Assembly (NCBI RefSeq): GCF_004135365.1
Contig: NZ_CP035492.1
Location: 2,650,001-2,714,000, forward strand
DNA: 64,000 bases
Direction of reading: 5' to 3'
Origin: Paenibacillus protaetiae
Lineage (GTDB): Bacteria; Bacillota; Bacilli; Paenibacillales; Paenibacillaceae
Below, piece by piece: positions 1-8,084 of this stretch. A program made the translations under genes and the position numbers. The notes below the pieces were generated by a model. The model searched no databases and was not told the DNA's origin. It saw only the letters and a list, made by a program, of their open reading frames with translations. How positions within the stretch are numbered: the first letter of the stretch is position 1; every line of letters begins with the position of its first letter.

Positions 1-201
1 CGTACGGTCTTCTGCGGATACCCGGTTCGACTTGGCCAAGATGACAGCATCGAAACGGTCCATCCACGCTGCCGACCATTCCCTCGCATGCGTGCTGTAT
101 TCGAACTGCAGCCCGTCCCCGGCGAGCGGTGCGAGGCCTTGCTTTACTATTTCTGCAGGATGCCATTCATCGTCGCATAACACACCAATCCGCAAACCCA
201 T
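1..201 (-). CDS. ThuA-like protein, N-terminal part (cut by window edge)
   Basis: The first 67 codons of a gene that runs off the left edge are visible. They begin MGLRIGVLCDDEWHPAE and continue with a Rossmann-like alternation of hydrophobic strands. The early D-D-x-W-H-P-A-E stretch and a later AVILAKSNR strand resemble ThuA-type (glutamine-amidotransferase-like, trehalose utilisation family) proteins. The ATG lies only 5 bases after the esterase stop codon, with a GAGG-type ribosome binding site inside the end of the esterase gene, so the two are probably co-transcribed. ThuA proteins often accompany sugar metabolism genes. The family call rests on the N-terminus only and is tentative. Confidence 0.5.
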   Translation of the reverse strand, partial: MGLRIGVLCDDEWHPAEIVKQGLAPLAGDGLQFEYSTHAREWSAAWMDRFDAVILAKSNRVSAEDRT

Positions 202-206
202 CTGCC

Positions 207-1010
207 TCACGCCCCTTCGTACTGCCGCAGCGGGAGCCACGCCATTGCCCGCTGGACATATTTGTCCCAGAACGGCCACACGTGCTCCGCTCCGGGTTCC
301 TCCTCATAAGTCAGATCAATCCGGCCCTCGAACGCATCCTTGAATTCGCGCCCAAGCTCATAATTAAAGTCGGCCGTTCCGCAAGCATGATAAAACTTGG
401 GCAGCTCCACGCCGCCGGCAATGCGCTGCTCTAACAGCCGGAGCAGATTGTCATCGCCTTCGATGTACTCCTCATATGAGCCAAAAGTCAGCTTGGCCAT
501 CCGGTGGATCATCGGATTAAAAAATGTCGTTTTGTCCGACAAACGCCAGCGCTGATCCAAACTGCCGGACAAGCTTGCAACGGCCGCAAACTTGTCCGGG
601 CAAGTAATTCCGAGCTTAAATGCGCCATATCCTCCCATCGACAGGCCAATCGCAAACGTATCCTCGCGTTTGTCCGATACCGGGAACATGGATTGAACGA
701 TGCGCGGCAGTTCTTCCGAAACGTATGTGAAATAATCGTAGCCCGCTTTCATATTGCTGTAGAAGCTGTACTGCACCGCAGGCATAACGACCGCCAGCCC
801 TCGCTCGGAAGCATACCGCTCGATAGAAGTATACCGCTGCCAGGCGGAGTGGTCATCAGAGGCGCCATGCAGCAAATACAGTACCGGATAAGGCGCCTTG
901 AAGCCTTGCGAAGAACCGGGAGCACGGTGATGCGCCTCCGGCAAAATGACGTTCATCGAGCAGCCTTGGGCTAATGTTTGAGACAGGAATTGCACTTGCA
1001 AAAAAGCCAC
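207..1010 (-). CDS. Alpha/beta-hydrolase esterase (EstA/tributyrin-esterase-like)
   Basis: A 267-residue protein starting at GTG, chosen because an AAAGGAGGGG ribosome binding site sits 7 bases upstream. YLLHGASDD (about residues 45-53) is the oxyanion-side HG motif, GLSMGGYGA (122-130) holds the nucleophile Ser124, and GAEHVWPFW near residue 243 supplies the catalytic histidine. It has no signal peptide, so it is probably cytosolic. This matches the putative esterase family that includes tributyrin esterase and S-formylglutathione hydrolase-like enzymes. The substrate is probably a short-chain acyl or acetyl ester, possibly on a sugar given the neighbouring importer. The substrate is inferred; the fold and catalytic triad are visible. 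Confidence 0.85.
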   Translation of the reverse strand: MAFLQVQFLSQTLAQGCSMNVILPEAHHRAPGSSQGFKAPYPVLYLLHGASDDHSAWQRYTSIERYASERGLAVVMPAVQYSFYSNMKAGYDYFTYVSEELPRIVQSMFPVSDKREDTFAIGLSMGGYGAFKLGITCPDKFAAVASLSGSLDQRWRLSDKTTFFNPMIHRMAKLTFGSYEEYIEGDDNLLRLLEQRIAGGVELPKFYHACGTADFNYELGREFKDAFEGRIDLTYEEEPGAEHVWPFWDKYVQRAMAWLPLRQYEGA

Positions 1011-1109
1011 AAAAAATCCCCTCCTTTGCTCATCCTATTAGGTGCATGGCATGCTCCCGGCATATTCATCAGCACCTGCATGCTCGTAGCGCTGTCGCTG
1101 TACAGTGAT

Positions 1110-1138
1110 ATTATCGTATTCGGATTGACGCGGATGAA
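1110..1138 (-). promoter_or_regulatory. Candidate sigma-A promoter for the esterase gene
   Basis: On the minus strand TTCATC (1138-1133) and GATAAT (1115-1110) are separated by 17 bases, about 100 bases upstream of the GTG. The -10 is good and the -35 weak. It would let the esterase and ThuA-like genes be expressed apart from the upstream dehydrogenase. Confidence 0.35.
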
Positions 1139-1186
1139 GTCCGGCTGCCTCGCTGCAACTGCTGCACGGTGCAGATCCGCTTGCGG

Positions 1187-1918
1187 CTACCAAGGCATCT
1201 CGGCGCCTGTATAGTCCACGAATGGCGGATGTGCCCGTTCCGCCGTCTCGCCGATATAGCCTTGAATGTAATTCGTAATGGATTCAGCCGCTTCCTCCGG
1301 TTCTATAGCTGCATTCTCATTGCGCTCGCCGCCCATATACGTCTTCATCCAGCCCGGATGAACCGCCAGCGCTTTCCCGCCCAGCTTGCGCAGCTCATTA
1401 TGCATAATATTCGTCTGGACGTTAAGCGCGGCCTTCGACATGCAATAGCCGTACCAGCCTTCCCGCCACGTTTGATTGATTTGGCCCGCTTCGGACGAAA
1501 TGTTCACCACAATCTTGCCGCTTCCCTTCGCAAGCAAACCGCTTAACGCACTCGTCACGCGGAGCGGCCCCATCGCATTCACCTCGTAAATCCGGCGCAC
1601 AAGCCCGAAGTCGATATTCGCGGGTCCCAAGATTGAACCTTCGTGCCCGCCGGCGATGCCCGCGTTATTAATGAGCAAATCAATGTGCCCTGCCCGGTCC
1701 GCGATCAGTTGCGCCGCCCGTTCTACGCTCTCGCCGCTTGCCACATCCAATGGAATAGGGGCGATGCGGGACGCGAGCTCAGGCGGAGCCTCATCAAGCG
1801 CATGCCAGTCCGGCATATACCGTCCGGCGAACACGCGGTAGCCGGCACGGGCCAATTGCAGCGCAAGCGCAAAACCAAGCCCCCGGTCCGCGCCGGTTAC
1901 ACAAGCGATTTTGTCCAT
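1187..1918 (-). CDS. Short-chain dehydrogenase/reductase (SDR)
   Basis: A 244-residue classical SDR. The cofactor glycine motif TGADRGLG is at residues 8-15, the structural NNAG at 84-87, a catalytic serine in NISSEAG near 141, and the active-site Y158-x-x-x-K162 as YCMSK. The ATG at 1918 is used because GGGAGG lies just upstream and the protein then starts two residues before the first strand; longer in-frame extensions have no conserved content. It is an NAD(P)-dependent oxidoreductase with unknown substrate. It lies 90 bases downstream of the sugar ABC permease genes on the same strand, so it may take part in metabolism of the imported sugar. Confidence 0.85.
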   Translation of the reverse strand: MDKIACVTGADRGLGFALALQLARAGYRVFAGRYMPDWHALDEAPPELASRIAPIPLDVASGESVERAAQLIADRAGHIDLLINNAGIAGGHEGSILGPANIDFGLVRRIYEVNAMGPLRVTSALSGLLAKGSGKIVVNISSEAGQINQTWREGWYGYCMSKAALNVQTNIMHNELRKLGGKALAVHPGWMKTYMGGERNENAAIEPEEAAESITNYIQGYIGETAERAHPPFVDYTGAEMPW

Positions 1919-2008
1919 AACCTCATGCCTCCCTTCTCGACGCCATTGCGTTATCCGCAATAACAAAAGCTGAAGCCGGCCCGGCACACCGGCCCCAAGC
2001 CGCTCGCC

Positions 2009-2884
2009 TTACCCTTTGATCGAACCGATCATTGCGCCTTTCACAAAATGTTTTTGAAGAAACGGATACACGACCAATATAGGCAAGGAAGATACGATAA
2101 TCGACGCCATCTTGACCGTGAACGGGTTCACTTCCTGCTGCACGCCTATTGATATGCCCGCCTGCGTAATCGCAGCCGACGTATTGCTGATCAGGTCTTT
2201 GAGCACCATTTGCAGCTGCCACATGTTTTTATCCGTCGCATACAGCACGGAAGAGAAGAAATCATTCCAATAGCCTACAGCGATAAACAGGCCAACCGTG
2301 GACAGCACCGGCTTCGACAGCGGCAGGACAATCCGGAAGAAAACCATCAGGTCATTACCGCCGTCTATCTTCGCGGCTTCTTCGACTTCATCGGGGATGC
2401 CGCGGAAGAAGCCGATCATGACGAATATATTCCATGCGCTCATCGTGGCAGGAAGAACCATCGCCCAATACGTATCAATCAGATGAAGCTGCTTGACGAG
2501 CAGATAAGACGGAATCATGCCGCCGCTGAACAGCATCGTGAACAAAACGAGCAGCGAAAGAAATTTGCTGCCGACCAGCCTTTTTTTCGACAACGGGTAA
2601 GCCATTGCCGCCGAGCAGAACGTGCCGATAAACGTGCCGAGTGCGGTAGTCACAATCGTGACCTTAAACCCGCTTAATATCGAGACATTCTGGAATACCA
2701 CCTTATAAGCCGATATGGAGAAGCCGGCGGGGAGGAGGAACAAGCCCCCGTCCGCCGTTAAGGAAGAATCGCTGATCGAGCCCATAATCATGTACCAGAA
2801 CGGATAAATCATAACGGCCATCAAGATCAGGAAGAACAGCACGTTTAACGCCATGAACACTCGTTCGCCCCTAGTCAAACTCAT
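2009..2884 (-). CDS. Carbohydrate ABC transporter permease (YtcP/LplC type)
   Basis: A 291-residue inner-membrane protein of the CUT1 binding-protein-dependent permease family (MalG-like half). About six hydrophobic segments are visible, and the cytoplasmic coupling loop reads EEAAKIDGGN followed by FFRIVLPLSKP, the EAA motif that contacts the ATPase. The N-terminus (RGERVFMALNVLFFLIL) is typical of YtcP/LplC proteins. It lies 13 bases downstream of its partner permease. No ATPase is encoded nearby, as is usual for this family, whose transporters are thought to share a MsmX-like ATPase encoded elsewhere. Polysaccharide-derived oligosaccharides are the likely cargo class. Confidence 0.9.
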   Translation of the reverse strand: MSLTRGERVFMALNVLFFLILMAVMIYPFWYMIMGSISDSSLTADGGLFLLPAGFSISAYKVVFQNVSILSGFKVTIVTTALGTFIGTFCSAAMAYPLSKKRLVGSKFLSLLVLFTMLFSGGMIPSYLLVKQLHLIDTYWAMVLPATMSAWNIFVMIGFFRGIPDEVEEAAKIDGGNDLMVFFRIVLPLSKPVLSTVGLFIAVGYWNDFFSSVLYATDKNMWQLQMVLKDLISNTSAAITQAGISIGVQQEVNPFTVKMASIIVSSLPILVVYPFLQKHFVKGAMIGSIKG

Positions 2885-2897
2885 GCCTGAGCCCTCC

Positions 2898-3851
2898 TTA
2901 CCATAGGCCGTCCTGGCCTGTCAGCTTTACTATTTTGTTAACCGTCAATATAAGCACCATCGCCACTGCCGACTTGAACAGCCCCGCCGCTGTCGCATAG
3001 CTGTAATCCGCTCCCTGAATCCCGACCCGATACACATACGTGTCGATAATATCCGCGACATCGTATACAAGCGCGTTATAGAGCAGAAAAATTTGCTGGA
3101 AGCCGGCCTCCAGAATGTTCGCCAAGCTCAAAATGACCAAAATGATAATGACAGGGCGGATCGCCGGCAGCGTCACATGCCACATTTGGCGGAGCTTGTT
3201 CGCGCCGTCTATTCTCGCCGCCTCATATAAATCGGCATTGACGCCCGCTATGGCAGCCAGGTAGATGATCGTTCCCCAGCCTACCTCCTTGTACACATCG
3301 CTCAGCACAATAACCGAACGGAAATACCGGACGTCGCCCAGAAAATCAATAGGAGCGCCGCCGAAATGCCGGATGATTACGTTAACCATGCCGTCAACCG
3401 GATTCAGGAACGTAATGATAATGCCGGAGAAAATGACCCACGAAATAAAGTGAGGCAAATAAATGATAGACTGCGCGAACCGCTTGAAGACGATGCTCTT
3501 CAGCTCATTTAGCAACAGTGATAAAATAATCGGCAGCGAGAACGACGCCGCAAGCTTATATAAGCTGATTACAATCGTATTCGTCAGCACTTCCGTAAAG
3601 TCAGGCGAGCGGAACAGCCGCTCGAACTGATACAATCCTACCCACTCGCTGCCGCCGATCCCTTTGTACATGTTATAGTCCTGGAAGGAAATTACAACAC
3701 CATACATCGGCACATAGCGGAACAGGAGTATGAGCAGCAAGCCCGGCAGCAGCAGCAGGTACAAATATTTGTCGCGGATCAGCGCCTTGCGTATTGCCGC
3801 TGCCGGCCGCCGTTCTAATTGCGTGACCAGACGTTCTACTTGCTGTTCCAT
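2898..3851 (-). CDS. Carbohydrate ABC transporter permease (LplB type)
   Basis: A 317-residue membrane protein, the MalF-like partner of the downstream permease. The N-terminus is positively charged and is followed by a hydrophobic helix (YLYLLLLPGLLLILLFRYVP). The EAA loop reads YEAARIDGANKLRQMWHVTLP. About six membrane spans are visible. It follows the lipoprotein gene by 26 bases, giving the order solute-binding protein, LplB, YtcP that is standard for this subfamily. Transcription probably starts at the promoter upstream of the lipoprotein gene. Confidence 0.9.
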   Translation of the reverse strand: MEQQVERLVTQLERRPAAAIRKALIRDKYLYLLLLPGLLLILLFRYVPMYGVVISFQDYNMYKGIGGSEWVGLYQFERLFRSPDFTEVLTNTIVISLYKLAASFSLPIILSLLLNELKSIVFKRFAQSIIYLPHFISWVIFSGIIITFLNPVDGMVNVIIRHFGGAPIDFLGDVRYFRSVIVLSDVYKEVGWGTIIYLAAIAGVNADLYEAARIDGANKLRQMWHVTLPAIRPVIIILVILSLANILEAGFQQIFLLYNALVYDVADIIDTYVYRVGIQGADYSYATAAGLFKSAVAMVLILTVNKIVKLTGQDGLW

Positions 3852-3877
3852 GTCCCTCCCCTTCCGCGAAGTTATCC

Positions 3878-5530
3878 TTATTTGTAAGGAGTAATGTTCG
3901 CCTCATACCATTTGTCATATTCCTCCCGCTCCTGCTGCTGCGTATTGTACAGATTAGCCGCTTCTTCATCAATTTGCTTACCGCCAAGCTTCTCGTACTG
4001 CTTCTCAAAGCCGTCGAATGCAGATACCGGCTTCTTGCCCGTAATAATGCCCCAGAACAACTCATCCCGAGCCTTTGTAATGTCGGCGGAATATTTGTCC
4101 CATTGCGGGCGGTCAATCGCTTTGAACGTCACAATCTTATCGCGCATCGGCTGCGAGGTTTCGATTTTATGCTGGAACATCTCGGTTACTTCCGGCGTAT
4201 TCTTGATGTTTGCCGCATCTTTGCGCTGAATAATCCAGCCGAAGTTGCCGAAACCAAGCTTGCTGCCTTCTTCCGGCGCAATGGTTGGGGTGAACACGCC
4301 GTTGTCCATCTTGTAATGCTCGCCTTCCTTGCCGAACGTGATGAGCTTAAATACATCCGGCTTCGCCATCGTATCCAGCACTTGCACCGCATCGTCAACA
4401 TTAACCGTGTCGGTTGCAATCAGGTAGCACCAGCCGATCTGCGGGTCGGGCATATCCGAGCTGAAGCCGTCCGGCCCTTGAATCGGATCAATCGAGATGT
4501 ATTCGCCGGTTGGATTCAGCTTTTTGAACGAAATAAGCGCACCGTTGCCCGGGTTGAAGTAATCTACCCAGCGATAGAACGAGCCGACTTTGCCGGACGC
4601 GTAAATATCATTCACCTTGTTATCATCATTGTTGGCGCTTGTTGTCATCCGCGGATCGATAACGCCTTCCTTGTACAGCCCTTGGAGCAGCTGCAGCACA
4701 TCCTTCACCTGCGGCATCAAAGCGCCGAATTTTATCGTGCCGTCCGGCTGCTTCACGAAATTCTCAACGTCGATGCCGTACGCGTAGAAGAATGGCGCAA
4801 GGCTGCGGTAGTAGTTGTCGCCGGACAAGCCGTACGTGTCGTTTTTGCCGTTTTTGTCCGGGTCGTCTTTCGTAAAAGCACGCAGCACATTCACATATTC
4901 ATCCAGTGTTTTCGGCACGGCGAGGCCCAGATTATCAAGCCAGTCTTTCCGCAAGATCGTCGTCATATAGCTCGCTTCCGGTACGTCGCCCGGCAGCCGG
5001 TAGATCTTGCCGCTCTTGTCCCAGTGATAGAACAACGTGTCCTTCGTGTAGTAATCCAAAATATCTTTGCCGTATTTCTGCAAAGAAGGCGTTAAATCTT
5101 GCGCGATGCCTGCATCAACCCACTTCGAATATTCTTTTGTATCACCGGTCCACAAAATGTTCGGGCGCGTATCCTTTGCACTCATCATCAAATTGATTTT
5201 CGTATTGAGCTCCGACCAGTCCGGCAGGAAGATAGGCTTCACATCCACCTGGCGCCCCATCTGCTTCGTCAATTCATCTTCCAGCGCATGCTCCGCCCAG
5301 GAATCCGGCGTTTTCGGGCCGGCCATCAGCGTCATTGTGATCGTAAGCGGTCCCTTCGTCTCTTCCTTCTGACCCGAATTGGTTGCTGCCGCCCCCGCAT
5401 CGTTCGTATTCGCCGCTGGCTGCTGACCGTTATCCGATCCGCTGCCGCTGTTTCCGTTCGAGCAGGCGGTAACTGCCATCGCAGCAGCCAACGACGCTAA
5501 CAGCAAAGTCTGGCGCACATTCTTCTTCAT
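3878..5530 (-). CDS. Extracellular solute-binding lipoprotein (LplA-like)
   Basis: A 550-residue lipoprotein. MKKNVRQTLLLASLAAAMAV leads to a lipobox ending at Cys23 (V-T-A-C), followed by a Gly/Ser/Asn-rich linker and then a long periplasmic-binding-like domain (TLMAGPKTPDSWAEHALEDE onward). The ATG at 5530 places the basic n-region directly before the hydrophobic core, and GGGGGA lies upstream. This is the large LplA-type substrate receptor, bound to the outer face of the membrane and delivering sugars to the two permeases. Its size (about 500-560 residues) is normal for the family. A cre-like site near its promoter suggests carbon catabolite control. Confidence 0.9.
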   Translation of the reverse strand: MKKNVRQTLLLASLAAAMAVTACSNGNSGSGSDNGQQPAANTNDAGAAATNSGQKEETKGPLTITMTLMAGPKTPDSWAEHALEDELTKQMGRQVDVKPIFLPDWSELNTKINLMMSAKDTRPNILWTGDTKEYSKWVDAGIAQDLTPSLQKYGKDILDYYTKDTLFYHWDKSGKIYRLPGDVPEASYMTTILRKDWLDNLGLAVPKTLDEYVNVLRAFTKDDPDKNGKNDTYGLSGDNYYRSLAPFFYAYGIDVENFVKQPDGTIKFGALMPQVKDVLQLLQGLYKEGVIDPRMTTSANNDDNKVNDIYASGKVGSFYRWVDYFNPGNGALISFKKLNPTGEYISIDPIQGPDGFSSDMPDPQIGWCYLIATDTVNVDDAVQVLDTMAKPDVFKLITFGKEGEHYKMDNGVFTPTIAPEEGSKLGFGNFGWIIQRKDAANIKNTPEVTEMFQHKIETSQPMRDKIVTFKAIDRPQWDKYSADITKARDELFWGIITGKKPVSAFDGFEKQYEKLGGKQIDEEAANLYNTQQQEREEYDKWYEANITPYK

Positions 5531-5588
5531 CCTTAATCCCCCAATTAGGAAAGTAAAAGCAAGCGCCACACCGTTGCCTTTGCCGTTA

Positions 5589-5602
5589 CGTATGCGCTTA
5601 CA
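5589..5602 (-). promoter_or_regulatory. cre-like CcpA box
   Basis: The minus strand reads TGTAAGCGCATACG, differing from the cre consensus TGWAANCGNTNWCA only at its end. It starts a few bases downstream of the predicted transcription start of the sugar importer, a position where CcpA would block transcription. Inference from sequence match only. Confidence 0.5.
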
Positions 5603-5613
5603 TTTCCAAACCG

Positions 5614-5643
5614 AGTATATATCACATCTTCAACTTTTGTAAA
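5614..5643 (-). promoter_or_regulatory. Candidate sigma-A promoter of the sugar importer operon
   Basis: On the minus strand TTTACA (5643-5638) and TATACT (5619-5614) are separated by 18 bases in AT-rich DNA. The start point would fall near 5607, about 75 bases before the lipoprotein ATG and just upstream of the cre-like box. Confidence 0.5.
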
Positions 5644-5649
5644 TAGTTT

Positions 5650-6015
5650 ATTTTATTTCGTTTAACTATATTTCAACTTTTGTTTTTATTCGTCACTAAA
5701 CTTATGTCTTTCGCCTCATATGTTTATGTTGGAGACGGTACTAAACCTCTCTTTATTGTGTGTTTAAAAGGGATTTGGCTCTTTTCAAAACTTCCTTTTC
5801 GACAAATTTTTATTAAAATTTGTTGAAGAAAAATTTGATCCCATTGTCTATTAATCCCCTATTCTTCGAAATGGGCCAAACAACTCTAATTAAAAAATTC
5901 CGGTTAAATTTAGTAAATAAATAAAAACCAGCAGCATGCTTAACGTACCTGCGCTTATCCGCTGTTCAGAGACTGTCCGTTTATCCCGAAACGGAGCAAT
6001 CCGACGGGCATAAAA
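5650..6015. other. AT-rich non-coding region
   Basis: This stretch between the importer operon and the msrAB terminator is much more AT-rich than its surroundings. No open frame with a ribosome binding site, no RNA gene and no convincing repeat was seen. It may contain further upstream elements of the importer promoter, whose transcription runs to the left. Confidence 0.5.
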
Positions 6016-6017
6016 CG

Positions 6018-6107
6018 AAAAAAAGGACTACTGGCATAAGGCGCCAATAATCCTTTTTACTTATAACGATGGAAAGCTTATTTACTCCAAAAAGCTTTCG
6101 AGCATCG
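6018..6107 (-). terminator. Terminator region of msrAB (two hairpins)
   Basis: Just after the msrAB stop codon there are two inverted repeats. The first is CGATG-GAAAGCTT pairing with AAGCTTTC-CATCG (6068-6106). The second is AAAAGGA (6021-6027) pairing with TCCTTTT (6051-6057), with an inner TGGC/GCCA stem. On the minus strand the second is followed by a T-rich run, as expected for rho-independent termination. Confidence 0.65.
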
Positions 6108-6109
6108 CT

Positions 6110-7072
6110 TTATTTTTTTTCAAACCAGGAGAGATACTCCCCGTAGCCTTCTTTCTCCAAGTCGGCTTTCGGGATGAACCGGATGGCTGCGGAATTGATG
6201 CAGTAACGAAGGCCTCCGCGGTCTTGCGGCCCGTCCTCGAATACATGGCCGAGGTGTGAGTCCGCATCGTTGCTCCGCACTTCTGTCCGCACCATAAAGT
6301 GGCTCGTATCGATATGCTCCGTCACCGCCGCCGGCGTAATCGGCTTCGTGAAGCTCGGCCATCCGCAGCCGGAATCAAATTTATCCTGGGAGCTGAACAG
6401 CGGCTCTCCCGACACAATGTCGACGTACAGCCCTTCCTCCTGATGATCCCAATATTCGCCGGTGAATGGCCGCTCTGTTGCGCTGTTTTGCGTTACTTCA
6501 TATTGAAGCGGCGTCAAACGGGAGCGCAGCTCGGCTTCATCCTTTTTCAGCTTCCAGTGGCTGTTGATAAACGCGTCGCGCCCCGATCCTTTGCGGTACA
6601 TTTTATACCGGAACGGATTGGTCTTATGATAACCCTGGTGGTAATCTTCCGCCGGATAAAACGGTCCTGCCGCTTCAATTTCCGTTACGATCGGCTTATC
6701 AAACCGGCCGCTTTCCTCCAGCGCTTTTTTAGAGGCTTCCGCCTTCACGCGCTGCTCCTCGGTTGTGTAATAAATCCCTGTCCGGTACGAGTCGCCGCGG
6801 TCGTGGAACTGGCCACCTGCATCCGTCGGGTCAATCTGGCGCCAGAAAATATCCAGCAGCTTCTCATAAGGGAACACGGCTGGATCAAACGTAATTTCCA
6901 CCGCCTCCGTATGCCCTGTCGTATGGGAGCATACCTCTTCATAGGTCGGATTAGGCTTATGGCCTCCCGTATAGCCGGATACGACAGACACGATGCCCGG
7001 CATTTCCTCAAAAGGCGAAACCATGCACCAGAAGCAGCCTCCGGCAAATATGGCGCGTTCAGTCTGAGACAT
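6110..7072 (-). CDS. msrAB: Bifunctional methionine sulfoxide reductase MsrA-MsrB
   Basis: A 320-residue fusion. The MsrA domain begins at once with AGGCFWC, where Cys13 is the catalytic residue. The C-terminal MsrB domain carries [22 protein letters not shown] and [11 protein letters not shown], with catalytic Cys291. The MsrB part lacks the zinc-binding CxxC pairs, so it is of the zinc-free type. It reduces both S- and R-methionine sulfoxide in oxidised proteins, using thioredoxin, in the cytoplasm. AGGAGG sits 9 bases before the ATG. That ribosome binding site is the end of a repeat element also found before acnA, and the leader is made of tandem palindromic repeats. Confidence 0.95.
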   Translation of the reverse strand: MSQTERAIFAGGCFWCMVSPFEEMPGIVSVVSGYTGGHKPNPTYEEVCSHTTGHTEAVEITFDPAVFPYEKLLDIFWRQIDPTDAGGQFHDRGDSYRTGIYYTTEEQRVKAEASKKALEESGRFDKPIVTEIEAAGPFYPAEDYHQGYHKTNPFRYKMYRKGSGRDAFINSHWKLKKDEAELRSRLTPLQYEVTQNSATERPFTGEYWDHQEEGLYVDIVSGEPLFSSQDKFDSGCGWPSFTKPITPAAVTEHIDTSHFMVRTEVRSNDADSHLGHVFEDGPQDRGGLRYCINSAAIRFIPKADLEKEGYGEYLSWFEKK

Positions 7073-7079
7073 TTGAAAC

Positions 7080-7383
7080 CCTCCTAAAAAGTTTTGCGAA
7101 GCCTATGCTTCGCTGAATGTACTTCGCAGCAAAACTTTGCTTCGAAAGCATACGCTTTAAGTTTTGCGAAGCCTATGCTTCGCTGAATGTACTTCGCAGC
7201 AAAACTTTGCTTCGCAAGCATACGCTTAAGTTTTGCGAAGCCTATGCTTCGCTGAATGTACTTCGCAGCAAAACTTTGCTTCGCAAGCATACGCTTTAAG
7301 TTTTGCGAAGCCTATGCTTCGCTGAATGTACTTCGCAGCAAAACTTTGCTTCGCAAGCATACGCTTAAGTTTTGCGAAGCCTG
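7080..7383. repeat. Tandem palindromic 69/70-bp repeats in the msrAB leader
   Basis: GTTTTGCGAAG recurs at 7091, 7161, 7230, 7300 and 7369, giving four full units (70, 69, 70 and 69 bp) and a partial fifth. Each unit contains inverted copies (GTTTTGCGAAG and CTTCGCAGCAAAAC, plus GAAGCATAGGCTTC-like sub-palindromes), so transcripts could fold into stacked hairpins. Units are nearly identical, with single-base differences such as TTCGAAAGC against TTCGCAAGC. The msrAB-proximal end (7080-7102) continues into AGGAGG, and that 23-bp stretch recurs exactly at 35786-35808 before acnA. The open frames through the array have repetitive translations and are not regarded as genes. Confidence 0.9.
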
Positions 7384-7658
7384 CGCAATATGAACACTTC
7401 CATTATACATGAATGAAGCTTCGCACTCTATTCCGATGCCTGCCTGCGTTTTGGCGCTTCTGACACGACCTATTTTGTTCCTAAAATTTCCACATTTCAA
7501 CTGTCCAATCACTGCTGCTTGTCTGCTACAATAAGGTAACATCCGCAACTTTTCCTATCTATTGTCGTCTTCTATAGGTAAGAAAAAACATGATTACGCA
7601 GTGCGTTCAACCTTTCCTGAGCAGCACGGACAGCACATGTAAGAAGAGGTGAACGAAT

Positions 7659-8084
7659 ATGAGTGAAATTTCGCTGGAAAGATCCGGTCTGCCAACACAG
7701 TCGCCCCGGAGAAAAAAGAACAACAGAGCTTTTTTGCTGTTTGTTGCGATATGGGCATTTCTAATCGGCGCCGGCATCAGCGGAGCCGTTATTTATTCCA
7801 ACCATATGAAGCAGCAGCTTGCGCAAGAGCTGGAGCAGCAGACAGCGAGTCAAATCGCCGGACTGCAGGCCGATTACGAGCAGCGCATAGCCAAGATGGA
7901 CACGGACTACAAATCCCAGCTGGCCGACCTTCAGACGAAGGTTGACGCCTTAAACGAGCTGCTGAACTTTACGAAGGACAACGCCGATACCAAGACGGAT
8001 AACAGCAACAAACTGTATACTCAGCTTAGCGAAGTGAAAAAGCAATTGGACGCCCTGCAAAAAAATTTGGATGTGTTGAAATGA
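7659..8084 (+). CDS. Single-pass membrane coiled-coil protein
   Basis: A 141-residue protein of unrecognised family. A basic N-terminus (RRKKNNR) precedes one membrane helix (AFLLFVAIWAFLIGAGISGA, about residues 24-43), followed by about 90 residues of heptad-rich, Gln/Leu/Lys/Asp-rich sequence predicted to form an extracytoplasmic coiled coil. An AGAAGAGG ribosome binding site precedes the ATG. Its stop codon overlaps the ATG of the next gene (ATGA), so translation is coupled to the phosphodiester glycosidase. It may act as a membrane partner or scaffold for that enzyme; this is inferred from the coupling alone. Confidence 0.75.
   Translation: MSEISLERSGLPTQSPRRKKNNRAFLLFVAIWAFLIGAGISGAVIYSNHMKQQLAQELEQQTASQIAGLQADYEQRIAKMDTDYKSQLADLQTKVDALNELLNFTKDNADTKTDNSNKLYTQLSEVKKQLDALQKNLDVLK

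Noticed and set aside
3974-5095. A 373-codon plus-strand frame opposite the solute-binding protein gene
   Set aside because: No family resemblance, no ribosome binding site, and it is entirely antisense to a well-supported lipoprotein gene.
7084-7299. Small proteins encoded in the repeat array on both strands
   Set aside because: Their translations are pure repetition of the DNA unit (such as AKQSFAAKYIQRS), lack a dedicated ribosome binding site and arise from the palindromes.
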